64,000 bases of DNA from Microcaldota archaeon (GCA_021799475.1 JAJZAJ010000002.1:146855-210854); one strand, 5' to 3'; positions 50,015 through 59,421 are shown, counted from the stretch's first letter. Notes: generated by a model not told the origin, from the letters alone. A program made the numbers and translations.

Positions 50015-52078
50015 TCATGGACAAGCGGCTGTTATTATGCTCTGCAGGCTCGGGCTGCCGATTATTATCTGCAGCACCCATGGTGCGACGACTGCTATTA
50101 TAGCCCCCACTACACCTCCCATGACCATTCCCATCGCATAGCCCTGTATTACGCCGCGGGTTGATCCGGGAAGCACATTGGCTCCAGCATATACTGCCCC
50201 TCCTATTATCATGATAGTAAGCGCCAGTATGAATAAGACCGTGTTTATTATGAAATATACGCTGCATATCGCGTTAGTGGCCGCGCCTATGTTTACGGGA
50301 GGCTGTGAGCCAGATATGCATGCAGGGTTATTTGTGCCCGGAGGGCAGATGGCGCCGCCGCCTCCGCCGCCGCTGCCGCCTGATGTTGACACTTGCAGCG
50401 TCTGTGATGCTGAAAGAGATAGCGATGGCAAGAAAGTGCAGATTCCGATTGATGTACCGTCAGGCGTATTATCAGTAGTGAAGGTCTGCTGATACTGGTA
50501 AGCTGTTTGTGGCCCTTCCAATACGCATGCCTGGTTATTGTTTGCTTTCAACATAGCAGATAGAGATGTATGGTCAGGAGCTGCCCCTGGGCTGCATATC
50601 GGAGTCGTAGGCGTAGGCTGAACGCAATCAGGAGTCTGTCCGGACATAGGAGCTATTTCCGTATAATATGTAGGGCAGACCACTACGCCTGCACTATTCG
50701 TGCTGCATCCGTTTCCTTGTGGGCTTGATGTTACTGTCACTAGAGTATTCGGCACGGCGGGATTTGGAGCAACATTCAGATACATCCCTCCAGATGTTGA
50801 GGAGCCGCCGACCTGCAATGATAGGTTATAGTAATCAGGCCATATTCCAGGATAAGGACTGGATTGGGCTACCCATGTTGATGGATTGCCGCTCAACTCT
50901 GGCATGTTGTAATCAGGCGAATAGTACACGCAGAACATTTCATGTGGGTTTATCGCTGATACCGGGGCAGGATCGGTAGTGATGCTGATCAAGTATGGAG
51001 GGGTTATACCTGGTGGTGTATATTCATTAATCTTTGCGTTGCCGCCAGCGGCGGAGAACAAACAAGGTACTTCCTTCTGAGCACCGTCCAGCGCAACTGA
51101 TGTAACGCACCATGGTGGATTCCCACTATTTATCAGACCTAGTGGGGACACACACGGCGTAGTATAGCTGTTAGGAGTAAACTCTATTATAGGGCAATTG
51201 CCGTAATTCCCTTCTGTTCCGCACTGCGCCGGAGGCAATGTTCCACTAGGATTGGCGAAAGTGAAGAAAGCATTTACATATACGTCTGAGCCGGGAGCTA
51301 CCTGGCTTGCAGGATATATTGATGCTGGGGAAACAGTAACAGTTGGATTTACATATACAGAAGCTTGATCTGTGTAATACGTTCCGGGACCGGTGTTGCA
51401 ATTTGTGCAATACTGTGAGGGATTATAAAATGCGACGTAATAGTTTGTGCCGGGATAGGCTGACTGGGCATCCCACGTCCCCATAACGACGCCCTGATTA
51501 TTCTGCGTTTGCGGGAGAATCAGCTCACAGTAAGCGGCTACCTGGAGGAGGGACGTAACACCTGGGCTGATTAGCGCACCTGATGAAGTGTAACATTGCA
51601 GGGACATGCTCTTTAAACCAGATGTTGTGCCGTAATAATTATCGGGAGAGACAAAAACGCATCTGCCTTGTGAATCGTTGCTGTTGTACGGCGCGGTGTT
51701 GCAGAAATTATTGTTGTTGATCAGATTCTGTATTACGGTGCCCGGATTGCTTTGCAAGTCGCTCAGTGACGTGGAAGCAGTAGATGCCGGGACAAAGACT
51801 ATTCCGAACTGAGCATTGTTATATACGTTCTTGATTCCGAGAGGGTCATCTACACTTCCTACTGTAAAAGTCATGCATGGATATTGACCGTCTGTGAATA
51901 GAGAAGCAGGGCCGCTTGAAGCATATCCTATTCCTTGATAGATAGTATCGGGGCAGCTTATTCCAGATGCGCTGAATGTCTGCGTCCAAGGAGGCGCTGA
52001 GGCAGGACTTGCAAAGCTTGAGTACTGCAAGGCGAGAGTGGCTGCGACTACGAACAGCAGTATGGCCGAAATCCTCAT
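50015..52078 (-). CDS. Secreted adhesin-like protein fused to a VirB2-type pilin domain
   Basis: 687 residues. Signal peptide (ISAILLFVVAATLALQYSSF), then about 530 residues rich in Ser, Pro, Gly, Tyr, Asn and with over 20 Cys, predicted beta-rich and extracellular (VYVNPTVTVSPASIYPASQV; LNVAPNPAVPNTLVTVTSSP are Ig-like repeats). A Gly linker (STSGGSGGGGGGAICPPG) leads to a C-terminal domain of about 90 residues with two helices and the loop YAGANVLPGSTRGVIQGYAM, closely matching the small pilin AGAHLLPGSSKGSLQGYGM. It probably assembles as a tip or decorating pilin. The TATA-like GTTAAATACC is at 52110-52118, near-leaderless start. Confidence 0.7.
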   Translation of the reverse strand: MRISAILLFVVAATLALQYSSFASPASAPPWTQTFSASGISCPDTIYQGIGYASSGPASLFTDGQYPCMTFTVGSVDDPLGIKNVYNNAQFGIVFVPASTASTSLSDLQSNPGTVIQNLINNNNFCNTAPYNSNDSQGRCVFVSPDNYYGTTSGLKSMSLQCYTSSGALISPGVTSLLQVAAYCELILPQTQNNQGVVMGTWDAQSAYPGTNYYVAFYNPSQYCTNCNTGPGTYYTDQASVYVNPTVTVSPASIYPASQVAPGSDVYVNAFFTFANPSGTLPPAQCGTEGNYGNCPIIEFTPNSYTTPCVSPLGLINSGNPPWCVTSVALDGAQKEVPCLFSAAGGNAKINEYTPPGITPPYLISITTDPAPVSAINPHEMFCVYYSPDYNMPELSGNPSTWVAQSSPYPGIWPDYYNLSLQVGGSSTSGGMYLNVAPNPAVPNTLVTVTSSPQGNGCSTNSAGVVVCPTYYTEIAPMSGQTPDCVQPTPTTPICSPGAAPDHTSLSAMLKANNNQACVLEGPQTAYQYQQTFTTDNTPDGTSIGICTFLPSLSLSASQTLQVSTSGGSGGGGGGAICPPGTNNPACISGSQPPVNIGAATNAICSVYFIINTVLFILALTIMIIGGAVYAGANVLPGSTRGVIQGYAMGMVMGGVVGAIIAVVAPWVLQIIIGSPSLQSIITAACP

Positions 52079-52275
52079 GTAAATTTCCCGTTTATATTAT
52101 TTCAGAAAGGTATTTAACAGGCTATTCCTGCATCAGCCCTGACAGCATCCGCCAAGCCTATGTAGTGTTGCCCTGTCAAATATATATACGTTATCATACA
52201 GAAGACATACCGTATCTTGAAAAGTGCATGTGCGCTCTGCTGAAGCGCGGCGCATTTGACTGGACTGATGTTATT

Positions 52276-53988
52276 ATGTATACGATAGGAGTATGGGACG
52301 GGCACGATTCAGGGGCGGTTCTTCTGAAAGACGGCGAGATAGCATATGCTGCGAACGAGGAGCGCTTCACAAAAAGAAAACTGGAGATCAATTTTCCATC
52401 CAATGCAATCTCCGCGGCTATAAGGAATGCCGGGATAAAGCCCACAGACATAGAGAGAGCGGCATTCACCACCACCGAATTCTCGAAGACTATTGAGAGA
52501 GTTTTCCCAATTATAAAAGAGAACTACTACCAGTTCAGAAGAAGGAAAATGCTCAAACCAGGACCGTTCGACATAAAGCACAATCACTGGCTAAAGTACG
52601 CGATGACCTCCATAGGTCCGCTGCCGGGCTGCGTTGCCGTCAGCAGGGCATCCATCGCAAAAAATCTCATGAAAAGCGGGATCGGAAACATCAAGATAGA
52701 TACAGTAGAGCACCATACAGCGCACGCGGCGACAGCAGCATTCACTTCCGGGTTCGACAGGGCGCTTGTGATAACCCTTGATGGAGTTGGCGATGGGCTC
52801 TGCGGAAGCGTCAGCACGTTCGAGAATAAAAAACTCGAAAGGAGACTATCGATAAATGCCAGGGATTCCTTGGGCATGTTCTTCGAACAGGTGACAAATA
52901 TAGTCGGCATGAGGGAACTTGAGGATGAAGGCAAAGTGATGGCGATGGCCTGTTATTCATACCCGTTCCAACAGGAAGAAAACAAGCTTCATGGCTTCTA
53001 TGATGTTACAGGTACAAGGATAAGGGCAAGATACGGCTGGCACAAGCAATACAGGATGCTTGAGAATATAGCATGGAGCATGCCGAGAGAACAGTTCTCG
53101 TATATGGCCCAACAGATTCTCGAATCCTGCCTTGTAAAGTTTATAAGCAACTGCATAGACAGGTACGGCATAAGGAACATAGCACTTGCGGGAGGGGTAT
53201 TTGCGAATGTGAAGGCCAACATGCTCATCAGGAGGATGGATAATGTTGACAAGTGGTATGTTTTCCCCCATATGGGCGACGGCGGAATCGCACTTGGCAG
53301 TGCATTGTATTCTGAATACCTGCATACGGGCAAATGCAGCTATAAGTTCAGCGCATATACCGGTGAAAGCTATACGCAAGACCACACCGAGCAGATAGTA
53401 AAAAGCGACAGGAGCCTGTCTTACAGCCTTGAAACGCCAATGGAGCAGGCGGCGCACGCAGCCGAGCTTATAAGCAAAGGCAACTACCTGATGTGGTTCC
53501 AGGGAAGGATGGAGTACGGTCCGAGAGCGCTGGGGGACAGGAGCATAATCGCGCCTGCCGATTCGGAGTCGGTGAAAGAGAAGCTCAACCTGTACGTTAA
53601 GAAAAGGGAATGGTACCAGCCCTTTGCGCCGTCCGTACTGGAAAGCGAGGTGAAGAACATAGTCGAATATGACGGCAAGGGCTATGACAGGTATATGACG
53701 ATGGCCTACATGGTGAAGAAGGATTTGCGGGACAAGCTGAAATCGGTCATCCATATCGACGGCAGCGCAAGGCCTCAGATGGTCGGAGCTGAAAACCCGA
53801 CATACATGGAGCTGCTCAAGAAAGTGAGGAAGGAGACGGGTTTGGGGATAGTGCTGAATACCAGCTTCAACCTGCATGGGTTCCCGATAGTCATGACCCC
53901 GGAGGACGCGATAGCGACGATGAAGGCGACAAAGACGCGCTACATGTTCATGAACAACCTCTTCATAACCAACAAGGCAGGGGTCTGA
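52276..53988 (+). CDS. NodU/CmcH-family carbamoyltransferase
   Basis: 570 residues. The N-terminal part has the ASKHA-type GVWDGHDSGAVLLKDGEIAY and the metal-binding EHHTAHAATAAF (about 146); the Kae1-like core has DGVGDGL and LAGGVFANVKANML; the C-terminal YrdC-like part has GRMEYGPRALGDRSI, QPFAPSVL and NTSFNLHGFPIVMTPEDAI. The family transfers carbamoyl from carbamoyl phosphate onto sugars or antibiotics. ATG 52276 is preferred over the longer frame to 51976 and over ATG 52228. With glycosyltransferases next door it probably decorates a surface glycan. Confidence 0.88.
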   Translation: MYTIGVWDGHDSGAVLLKDGEIAYAANEERFTKRKLEINFPSNAISAAIRNAGIKPTDIERAAFTTTEFSKTIERVFPIIKENYYQFRRRKMLKPGPFDIKHNHWLKYAMTSIGPLPGCVAVSRASIAKNLMKSGIGNIKIDTVEHHTAHAATAAFTSGFDRALVITLDGVGDGLCGSVSTFENKKLERRLSINARDSLGMFFEQVTNIVGMRELEDEGKVMAMACYSYPFQQEENKLHGFYDVTGTRIRARYGWHKQYRMLENIAWSMPREQFSYMAQQILESCLVKFISNCIDRYGIRNIALAGGVFANVKANMLIRRMDNVDKWYVFPHMGDGGIALGSALYSEYLHTGKCSYKFSAYTGESYTQDHTEQIVKSDRSLSYSLETPMEQAAHAAELISKGNYLMWFQGRMEYGPRALGDRSIIAPADSESVKEKLNLYVKKREWYQPFAPSVLESEVKNIVEYDGKGYDRYMTMAYMVKKDLRDKLKSVIHIDGSARPQMVGAENPTYMELLKKVRKETGLGIVLNTSFNLHGFPIVMTPEDAIATMKATKTRYMFMNNLFITNKAGV

Positions 53989-54055
53989 AAACCTCCTGCT
54001 TGCCATCTTCTTCCTGCAGTTGCTGCGGTATCTCCCTTAATCTTTTCTTCTATCT

Positions 54056-54793
54056 TTATTTTTCCCGCTTCTTCGACCATACGAAGTAATAAGGGTAATA
54101 CACAAGGAAAGAGGCATGCAGCAGCGTCTTGACAACCAGTTTCTGCGGAGAGCTTTTCCTCATATAGCCATGCTCGCCCTTTATGTATTTCGTAACGTCA
54201 GAGGCTCTTGGCATATTGCCAAACCTGCGGCTTCTGAATGACTTGATGTATTTCAGATCCTTCTGCTTGCCTATCATTTTTTCCCATAACGAGGGTCTTG
54301 CGCCATAGAGGTTCTCGTAAAACAGCACGCTGCCCCCGCTTTTCAGGTGCGCCGGCACATCCCTATAGAACCTAGAATGTATCTCCCATTTCGGATCGTA
54401 AACGCGCACGTCCTCCACATAATCCCTGTATTTGCCGTCGAAATGCGGCGGGTTGCTTACTACCAGGTCCCATTTCTCTGATTCCGGTACATTTGAAAGA
54501 CCATCCGAAAGATACACGCGCACTTCCGTTTTCAGCCCGTTTTCCGCTACGGTTTTCCTTGCGATCCTGACCGCTTCCGGATTTATATCTATAAGAGTAA
54601 GCCTCTTGCAGAGCCCATTCGCAAGCAGCGAGAACCCGATAAACCCCGGGCCGGCGCCGAACTCGCAGATATGATCCACTTTCCCGAAAAGCCGTCTGAC
54701 GACTTTTATGTAATCCTGCCCGAAGGTAAGCCCTCCGCCTTCCAGATGAGGAAGATAAAACACCCTTATATTGCGGTAATTGACGTGGAGCAT
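54056..54793 (-). CDS. SAM-dependent methyltransferase (small-methyltransferase type)
   Basis: 245 residues, class I Rossmann fold: motif I ICEFGAGPGFIGFSLL, acidic motif II TLIDINPEAVRIARKTV, and motif IV VVSNPPHFDG, the NPP[YFH] signature of N-methyltransferases such as PrmC/HemK and RsmC-like enzymes. The C-terminal part is basic and hydrophobic (LLHASFLVYYPYYFVWSKKR). It lies among surface-glycan genes, so a sugar substrate is possible, but NPPH usually marks N-methylation of protein or nucleic acid. Confidence 0.8.
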   Translation of the reverse strand: MLHVNYRNIRVFYLPHLEGGGLTFGQDYIKVVRRLFGKVDHICEFGAGPGFIGFSLLANGLCKRLTLIDINPEAVRIARKTVAENGLKTEVRVYLSDGLSNVPESEKWDLVVSNPPHFDGKYRDYVEDVRVYDPKWEIHSRFYRDVPAHLKSGGSVLFYENLYGARPSLWEKMIGKQKDLKYIKSFRSRRFGNMPRASDVTKYIKGEHGYMRKSSPQKLVVKTLLHASFLVYYPYYFVWSKKREK

Positions 54794-54849
54794 TGTACCA
54801 TAGTCGATTATTTGCGCAGTAATAAATACTTTGTCAGCCAGGTGTCTTC

Positions 54850-56598
54850 ATGTTCCTCAGTGTCAGCTCCGAAGAATACCTGTTGGCAGCGGGGCTTCTT
54901 GCCTCGTTCATAGGCCTGCTTGTTTCGCTGTTCTACTCGAGAAGGGATATTGCAGATGCGCTGCGCACCTCGGGTTTCAGGCTTCCGCAGCTTATTGCTG
55001 CGCTGATAGTTGTCCTGCTGTTTGTCGTAGTGGAAGCCTACACCGTGAAGCCGACCCAGCTCCTGTTTTTCGACGACGTGATATACCAGAATATGGCGAT
55101 GGAACTGCTGCATATAGGCCAGGCCGTGATGTGCAATTTTGGGACCCCCACTTCATGCTTTGCAGGGCAGATCTTCCATGAGCCGGTCGGCACGGCACTT
55201 AACCTCGCCATAGGATATGCGATAGGAGGGATGCATCTCACGACTACCTATGGCACAGACCTTGCCATCAGCGCGCTTGCTGTCTTCATGACCATCATAT
55301 GCGGATCATTGCTGTTCAAAAATAACTCTGCTGCGCTGTTCTCTGGTATATTCATGGCATTGGCGCCCATAATGCTGGTATGGGCCCTGCCGACTACGTC
55401 AGATATGCCGGCGCTGCTCTATGCGCTTATCGCCCTGTTCTCGCTGCTTGTATTCGTCAAAGCCAGAAGCAATGCCTCTTTCGCGATGCTGCTCTTCTCA
55501 AGCGCGCTGCTCACATACATGAAAGTCGATGCTATAGCAATGCTGCCAGTGCTGCTTATCGGATTCTTCCTCCTTTCCGGCAGGAATCCGATAAGGCACA
55601 TAAAATCGCTGTACAGCAAGAAATACAGCGACATCGTCTACATCCTTGTAATAATATTCCTGGCGCTTGTTGCTATAAGCGCCGTGTACGTATACTCGGA
55701 ATCCTTGGTTGATAACTTCGGATCGCAGGGAACTGTAGTTCCGAACAGCTGCGGGTTTTCGCAGTCAATCACCGCGACAGGCCCTTTCAGCAGCAAGATA
55801 TTCCTGTCAAACATTTGCGCAAATGTCGGTTTTTTCCTCGGTAGTTACAACAGCCAGCGCATTATGCAGCCTGCGCTGTATGCCGTGCTGGCAGCTGTCG
55901 GAGCGGCTGTTATGCTCCGTGAGAGGAAAGGAGCATTGCCCTTCGTTTTCCTGTGGTTCATAGTATTCTTCGTAATCTACACCGCATTTTATGCGGGAGC
56001 CGTTACATTCGGTATTGACTGGAGATTTATGCTGGCGGACATTGCTCCGTTATGCCTCGCTGCAGGATATGGCGCAGAAAAGCTTTCAGCGCTCTTTGCG
56101 GAAGATCTCAGGTATGCCGCAAGGAAGACAAAATCCCTATTTTCGCGCCTTTCCGGGGAAAGGGCGGTAAGAACGGCAGTAAGGGGCGGGATTCTCCTGC
56201 TTGCATTGTATTCTTTCATAGGATTCATTCCTGCCCTATCAATACAGCCGTCGCAGATACAGCAGGCCGGCGATGCAAGATTCTATGAGAGCTTCGTATT
56301 CAACAACTCTGATGCAATACCCGCATCTTGCCTGGTATTCAGTTATGATCCGACGCTCTTCCTGATAAACAACAGGTCGTCTGCGCAGATGTTTTACCTG
56401 TACAACAGCACATTCATGCAGAACGCAACGAAGCACTACAGCTGCCTTGTCGAAGATAGGGGTTTCTGGTGCTATACTCCGAACAACCTGTGTACCAATA
56501 TCAACAAGACATATGATGCCACGCCGATAGTGACTGCAGAATATGGGCAGCAAGGCAAGACATTCGGCTTCTACTACCTGACCCCTTCCCGCAAGTGA
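54850..56598 (+). CDS. Membrane glycosyltransferase, PMT/ArnT-like (GT-C fold)
   Basis: 582 residues with about 11 helices. The first large outer loop begins VKPTQLLFFDDVIYQNMAME, carrying the Asp-Asp/Asp-Glu pair typical of GT-C enzymes, and includes GQIFHEPVGTALNLAIGYAI. The C-terminal 130 residues are an extracellular domain with several NxS/T sites (FNNSDAIPASCLVF; YNSTFMQNATKHYS). GT-C enzymes move a sugar from a lipid-linked donor to a protein or lipid on the outer face. TATA box TAATAAATAC at 54821-54830 implies a leaderless start at 54850. Confidence 0.75.
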   Translation: MFLSVSSEEYLLAAGLLASFIGLLVSLFYSRRDIADALRTSGFRLPQLIAALIVVLLFVVVEAYTVKPTQLLFFDDVIYQNMAMELLHIGQAVMCNFGTPTSCFAGQIFHEPVGTALNLAIGYAIGGMHLTTTYGTDLAISALAVFMTIICGSLLFKNNSAALFSGIFMALAPIMLVWALPTTSDMPALLYALIALFSLLVFVKARSNASFAMLLFSSALLTYMKVDAIAMLPVLLIGFFLLSGRNPIRHIKSLYSKKYSDIVYILVIIFLALVAISAVYVYSESLVDNFGSQGTVVPNSCGFSQSITATGPFSSKIFLSNICANVGFFLGSYNSQRIMQPALYAVLAAVGAAVMLRERKGALPFVFLWFIVFFVIYTAFYAGAVTFGIDWRFMLADIAPLCLAAGYGAEKLSALFAEDLRYAARKTKSLFSRLSGERAVRTAVRGGILLLALYSFIGFIPALSIQPSQIQQAGDARFYESFVFNNSDAIPASCLVFSYDPTLFLINNRSSAQMFYLYNSTFMQNATKHYSCLVEDRGFWCYTPNNLCTNINKTYDATPIVTAEYGQQGKTFGFYYLTPSRK

Positions 56599-56662
56599 AT
56601 GCGTGGCTCCAGCGCATGAAGAAAGTGTTTTATATTCCTGGCAGCATATCCTATTGGTCAAT

Positions 56663-57733
56663 ATGGAATTTCAAAAGCTTGCTGGAATAGGCCTTACAGC
56701 GCTAAGGAGTAATCTCGGTCCGCTGAAAAAACCGTACAAACTTACGTTTTCCATTACGTATATGTGCCAGAGCAGGTGCGTTACCTGCAATATATGGCAG
56801 ATCAAACCGAAAGATGAAATGAGTATAGATGAGATAAGGGAATTCGCGAAAAAGAACACTTATTTCAGATGGCTCGAGATAACCGGCGGGGAGCCGTTCC
56901 TGCGCAGCGACATAGTAGATATAGTCAAGGCCTTCTCGGAGAACAACAGGGGCCTTTACCTGCTTACCATGCCGACCAACTCTTTATGCAACCCTGATAT
57001 GGTGATCGGCAAGGTCGAGCAAATCCTCCGGTTAAATATACCTAAGGTTGTTATAACGCTTAGCCTTGACGGTTACAGGGAGATGCACGACAAAATCCGT
57101 GGCATACCTGGCAATTTTGACAAGGTAATGAACATGTACAGGAGAATTCAGGCGCTGAAGAACAAGTATTCCAACCTTTACCTATTCTTCGGGTACACGA
57201 TAAGCAAGTTTAATCAAGGGCAGTTCAATATGTGTTTTGACGGAGTAAAGAAAGAGCTGCCTGAAATAACTTACAATGACTTCCATATCAATGTGGGACA
57301 GCTATCTGACATATATTACAGCAACACAGGAGGGGATTTCGTTGCTGACAGGGCAGCGATAGCCAATGAAGTAAAGGAAATAATCAGAAAGAGAGAGCGG
57401 CAGTTCAATCCTGTTCTTGCAGTGCAGTCATCTATAGAAAATGCGTTCCTCAAAGGGCTTGTAGACTATGTAAACACGGGGAAACCTCCGATGAGGAGCA
57501 GGAGCCTCGATGCCTCTCTTTTCATGGACAGTTTCGGCAACGTCTACCCGTCGATAATGTGGGGCAGGAAAGTCGGGAATATAAAAGAATGCAACTACTC
57601 TCTCGATCCCATATGGGGCAGCAAGGAGGCGGAAGAGATAAGAGCGCTGATTAAAAATGGCCATGAGCCGTGCGGGTGGACTGCATGCGAAGCATACCAG
57701 ACAATAGCAGGGAATGTCATAAGCCTGCTTTGA
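56663..57733 (+). CDS. Radical SAM protein
   Basis: 356 residues. The Fe-S motif C-x3-C-x2-C is TYMCQSRCVTCNIW (about 33-46), and WLEITGGEPFLRSDI is the GGEP SAM-binding motif. The rest fits a TIM barrel. The C-terminal part includes SLDASLFMDSFGNVYPSIMW and two late Cys (GHEPCGWTACEAY), which resembles the SPASM-like ends of radical SAM enzymes that modify peptides or sugars. A TATA box TTTTATATTC near 56629 gives a leaderless start at ATG 56663. Substrate unknown; neighbours suggest surface glycans. Confidence 0.85.
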   Translation: MEFQKLAGIGLTALRSNLGPLKKPYKLTFSITYMCQSRCVTCNIWQIKPKDEMSIDEIREFAKKNTYFRWLEITGGEPFLRSDIVDIVKAFSENNRGLYLLTMPTNSLCNPDMVIGKVEQILRLNIPKVVITLSLDGYREMHDKIRGIPGNFDKVMNMYRRIQALKNKYSNLYLFFGYTISKFNQGQFNMCFDGVKKELPEITYNDFHINVGQLSDIYYSNTGGDFVADRAAIANEVKEIIRKRERQFNPVLAVQSSIENAFLKGLVDYVNTGKPPMRSRSLDASLFMDSFGNVYPSIMWGRKVGNIKECNYSLDPIWGSKEAEEIRALIKNGHEPCGWTACEAYQTIAGNVISLL

Positions 57734-57752
57734 CAACCTGCTTCTTGCGGCA

Positions 57753-58433
57753 TCAGCCGATATTCTTCAGCACCGTCAGCAATATCGCCCATCCATCCCT
57801 GAAAGAGTGCAGCTTTCCTTCTCCGTGCCTTCTTTTCTTCTCGAAACTTGGAACCTCCAGCACTTTGAGCTTCGCCTTCTGCGCTTTTATGTTTATTTCT
57901 GTTTCTATCCCGAATCCTTTTTCTGTCAGACGCAGCTTTTTCAGGGCGCGCCTCGAGAAGCTCCTGTAGCCGTAGCACATATCTGTATATCTCGAACCGT
58001 ATAGCAGGTTTACCATTGCGACGAAAACTTTGTTGCCGAACACCCTGAAGAAGGGCATATCTGACGTGCCTCCTCCCGAAAGGAAGCGGGAGCCGACGCA
58101 CATGTCGTAACCTGAAGCTATGCCGGATATCAGCAGCCGCAGCTCCTTCGGCTCATGCGACAGATCCGCATCCATTGATATAATAATATCGCCCTTTGCA
58201 GTTTTGATGCCTTTTATCAGTGCCGAGCCTTTTCCCATATCGTCATACAGTATTTTTGATCCATGGCGCTTGGCTATTGCTACAGTACTGTCGGTTGAAT
58301 GCCCTCCAGGCCCACCGTCGACGATAAGCAGCTCGTACCTAATTCCTTTGAGCTCCCGCTTTATGCCTGAAAGAAGACTGCCTATATTTGCCTCTTCGTT
58401 TAACGTCGGTATTACTATGCTAACAGTTACCAT
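57753..58433 (-). CDS. Family 2 glycosyltransferase (dolichol-phosphate mannose/glucose synthase type)
   Basis: 226 residues: SIVIPTLNEEANIGSLLSGI start, DGGPGGHSTDSTVAIA, the DxD-like MDADLSHEPKEL and GSRFLSGGGTSDMPFFRV are the DPM1/AglD-type hallmarks. It lacks the C-terminal membrane helices of larger members. It would make a lipid-phosphate sugar donor, the substrate needed by the GT-C enzyme upstream. TATA element TTTTTAAATACG at about 58455 gives a leaderless start. Convergent with the radical SAM gene. Confidence 0.88.
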   Translation of the reverse strand: MVTVSIVIPTLNEEANIGSLLSGIKRELKGIRYELLIVDGGPGGHSTDSTVAIAKRHGSKILYDDMGKGSALIKGIKTAKGDIIISMDADLSHEPKELRLLISGIASGYDMCVGSRFLSGGGTSDMPFFRVFGNKVFVAMVNLLYGSRYTDMCYGYRSFSRRALKKLRLTEKGFGIETEINIKAQKAKLKVLEVPSFEKKRRHGEGKLHSFRDGWAILLTVLKNIG

Positions 58434-58589
58434 ATGCTTCTTATATCACTGTCGTATTTAAAAATACCGAACCATGCGCCGTTTCGGCCAGGCGAGTACG
58501 TCCCTGAGGATGTAAGCGCAGAAAAACCATGACCATCATATCTAAATATCTCTTTATTTCCAATAGAGTTCATCAAATCAAGTGATATC

Positions 58590-59285
58590 TTGCAGATAAA
58601 AAAACGCGAGGTAGACATATGGGATTTCGGTTCGGCAGAACGTGAGTTTATAATTTTGGCCCTTCTGGGCGGCACTGTGCCTGCAATAGATATGGCTTAT
58701 CTTGGCAGGCACATTATAGAGAGGAGCACGAAAATAAAGACAGATACTGAAGTATCAGAGATGGAGCGTATGATTGCGAAGGCAGCGGCTCCGGCCCTGA
58801 ACTCGCTTCTTGGATCAGGTATCGTAGTCAAGATTGCAAAGAACAGGGAGTTGGCTCCTGCGGGTGAAAGGACTTTTACGAATAAAAGCGCTACAGCAGT
58901 ATACTTGGCGCTGGCAAGCAGGATCAGTGAGGCAAATGACTACATCGCACATGGCACTTTGGGCAAGCCGCGCTTATCGCATTTCGGCCTGCGGACTACC
59001 GTAAATAAACTGCTCAGAGATAAGGAGAAAAAGGAAAGAGAAGAGAGGTTAAGCTTGCTCAGGAAAGGCAACGTTTACGGTTATTTCGCCAAAGTTCCCA
59101 ATGATATGACGGTATTGGACATAAGAAAAGAGTTCCTTTCTAAAGGCAATAGACGTGCGCTTGCCGCGCTTGTGAAATATCACGGTGGCGCGACCGATAA
59201 TGATTCGATCACGGATGCCATCCGCGGATGGGATGAATGGATGGGACGCGGACCACGAAAGGAGAGAATATTAGGAGGTATTTGA
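58590..59285 (+). CDS. Unknown helical protein next to the integration site
   Basis: 231 residues from TTG 58590, preceded by GTGAT at three bases. Mostly helical and strongly charged: VDIWDFGSAEREFIILALLG and MERMIAKAAAPALNSLLGSG suggest a winged-helix-like N-terminus; LLRDKEKKEREERLSLLRKG is a charged helix; the end is GWDEWMGRGPRKERILGG. No family recognised. Its stop lies two bases before the integrase remnant, so it may be the last chromosomal gene before the integrated region or itself part of it. Confidence 0.5.
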   Translation: MQIKKREVDIWDFGSAEREFIILALLGGTVPAIDMAYLGRHIIERSTKIKTDTEVSEMERMIAKAAAPALNSLLGSGIVVKIAKNRELAPAGERTFTNKSATAVYLALASRISEANDYIAHGTLGKPRLSHFGLRTTVNKLLRDKEKKEREERLSLLRKGNVYGYFAKVPNDMTVLDIRKEFLSKGNRRALAALVKYHGGATDNDSITDAIRGWDEWMGRGPRKERILGGI

Positions 59286-59286
59286 T

Positions 59287-59421
59287 CTACAAAACGCAAC
59301 GTTGAGATATGCCTCGGCCAAACAATCTATACATCGATAAGTGGCGAAACTGCTCTACGGATTCGAGCTCTTGTCTCTCTGTCAGAAAATGTTGGTGCAG
59401 GGAGAGAGATTTGAACTCTCG
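59287..59421 (-). pseudogene. N-terminal remnant of a tyrosine integrase, starting in the tRNA-Leu 3' end
   Basis: Read on the minus strand from the tRNA T arm the frame gives REFKSLSLHQHFLTERQELE and goes on SVEQFRHLSMYRLFGRG to a TAG at 59287. ELESVEQF matches ELESVEKF of the integrase at the window end, including 18 identical bases. Integrases of the SSV type carry the att site in their own 5' end and are split on integration, leaving an intN piece beside the tRNA. This fits, though the piece has drifted after SVEQF. Confidence 0.6.

Noticed and set aside
32614-52078. Classical conjugation system
   Set aside because: No relaxase, no origin-of-transfer-like repeat and no clear VirD4 were found in or around the locus.
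51976-52275. Longer N-terminus for the carbamoyltransferase
   Set aside because: The extra 100 codons are antisense to the start of the pilin fusion gene and cross both promoters; family members begin near MYTIGVWDG.
52957-54006. 349-codon minus-strand ORF across the carbamoyltransferase gene
   Set aside because: It lies wholly opposite a well-conserved gene, is His/Arg-rich with no recognisable motif, and is a frame shadow.
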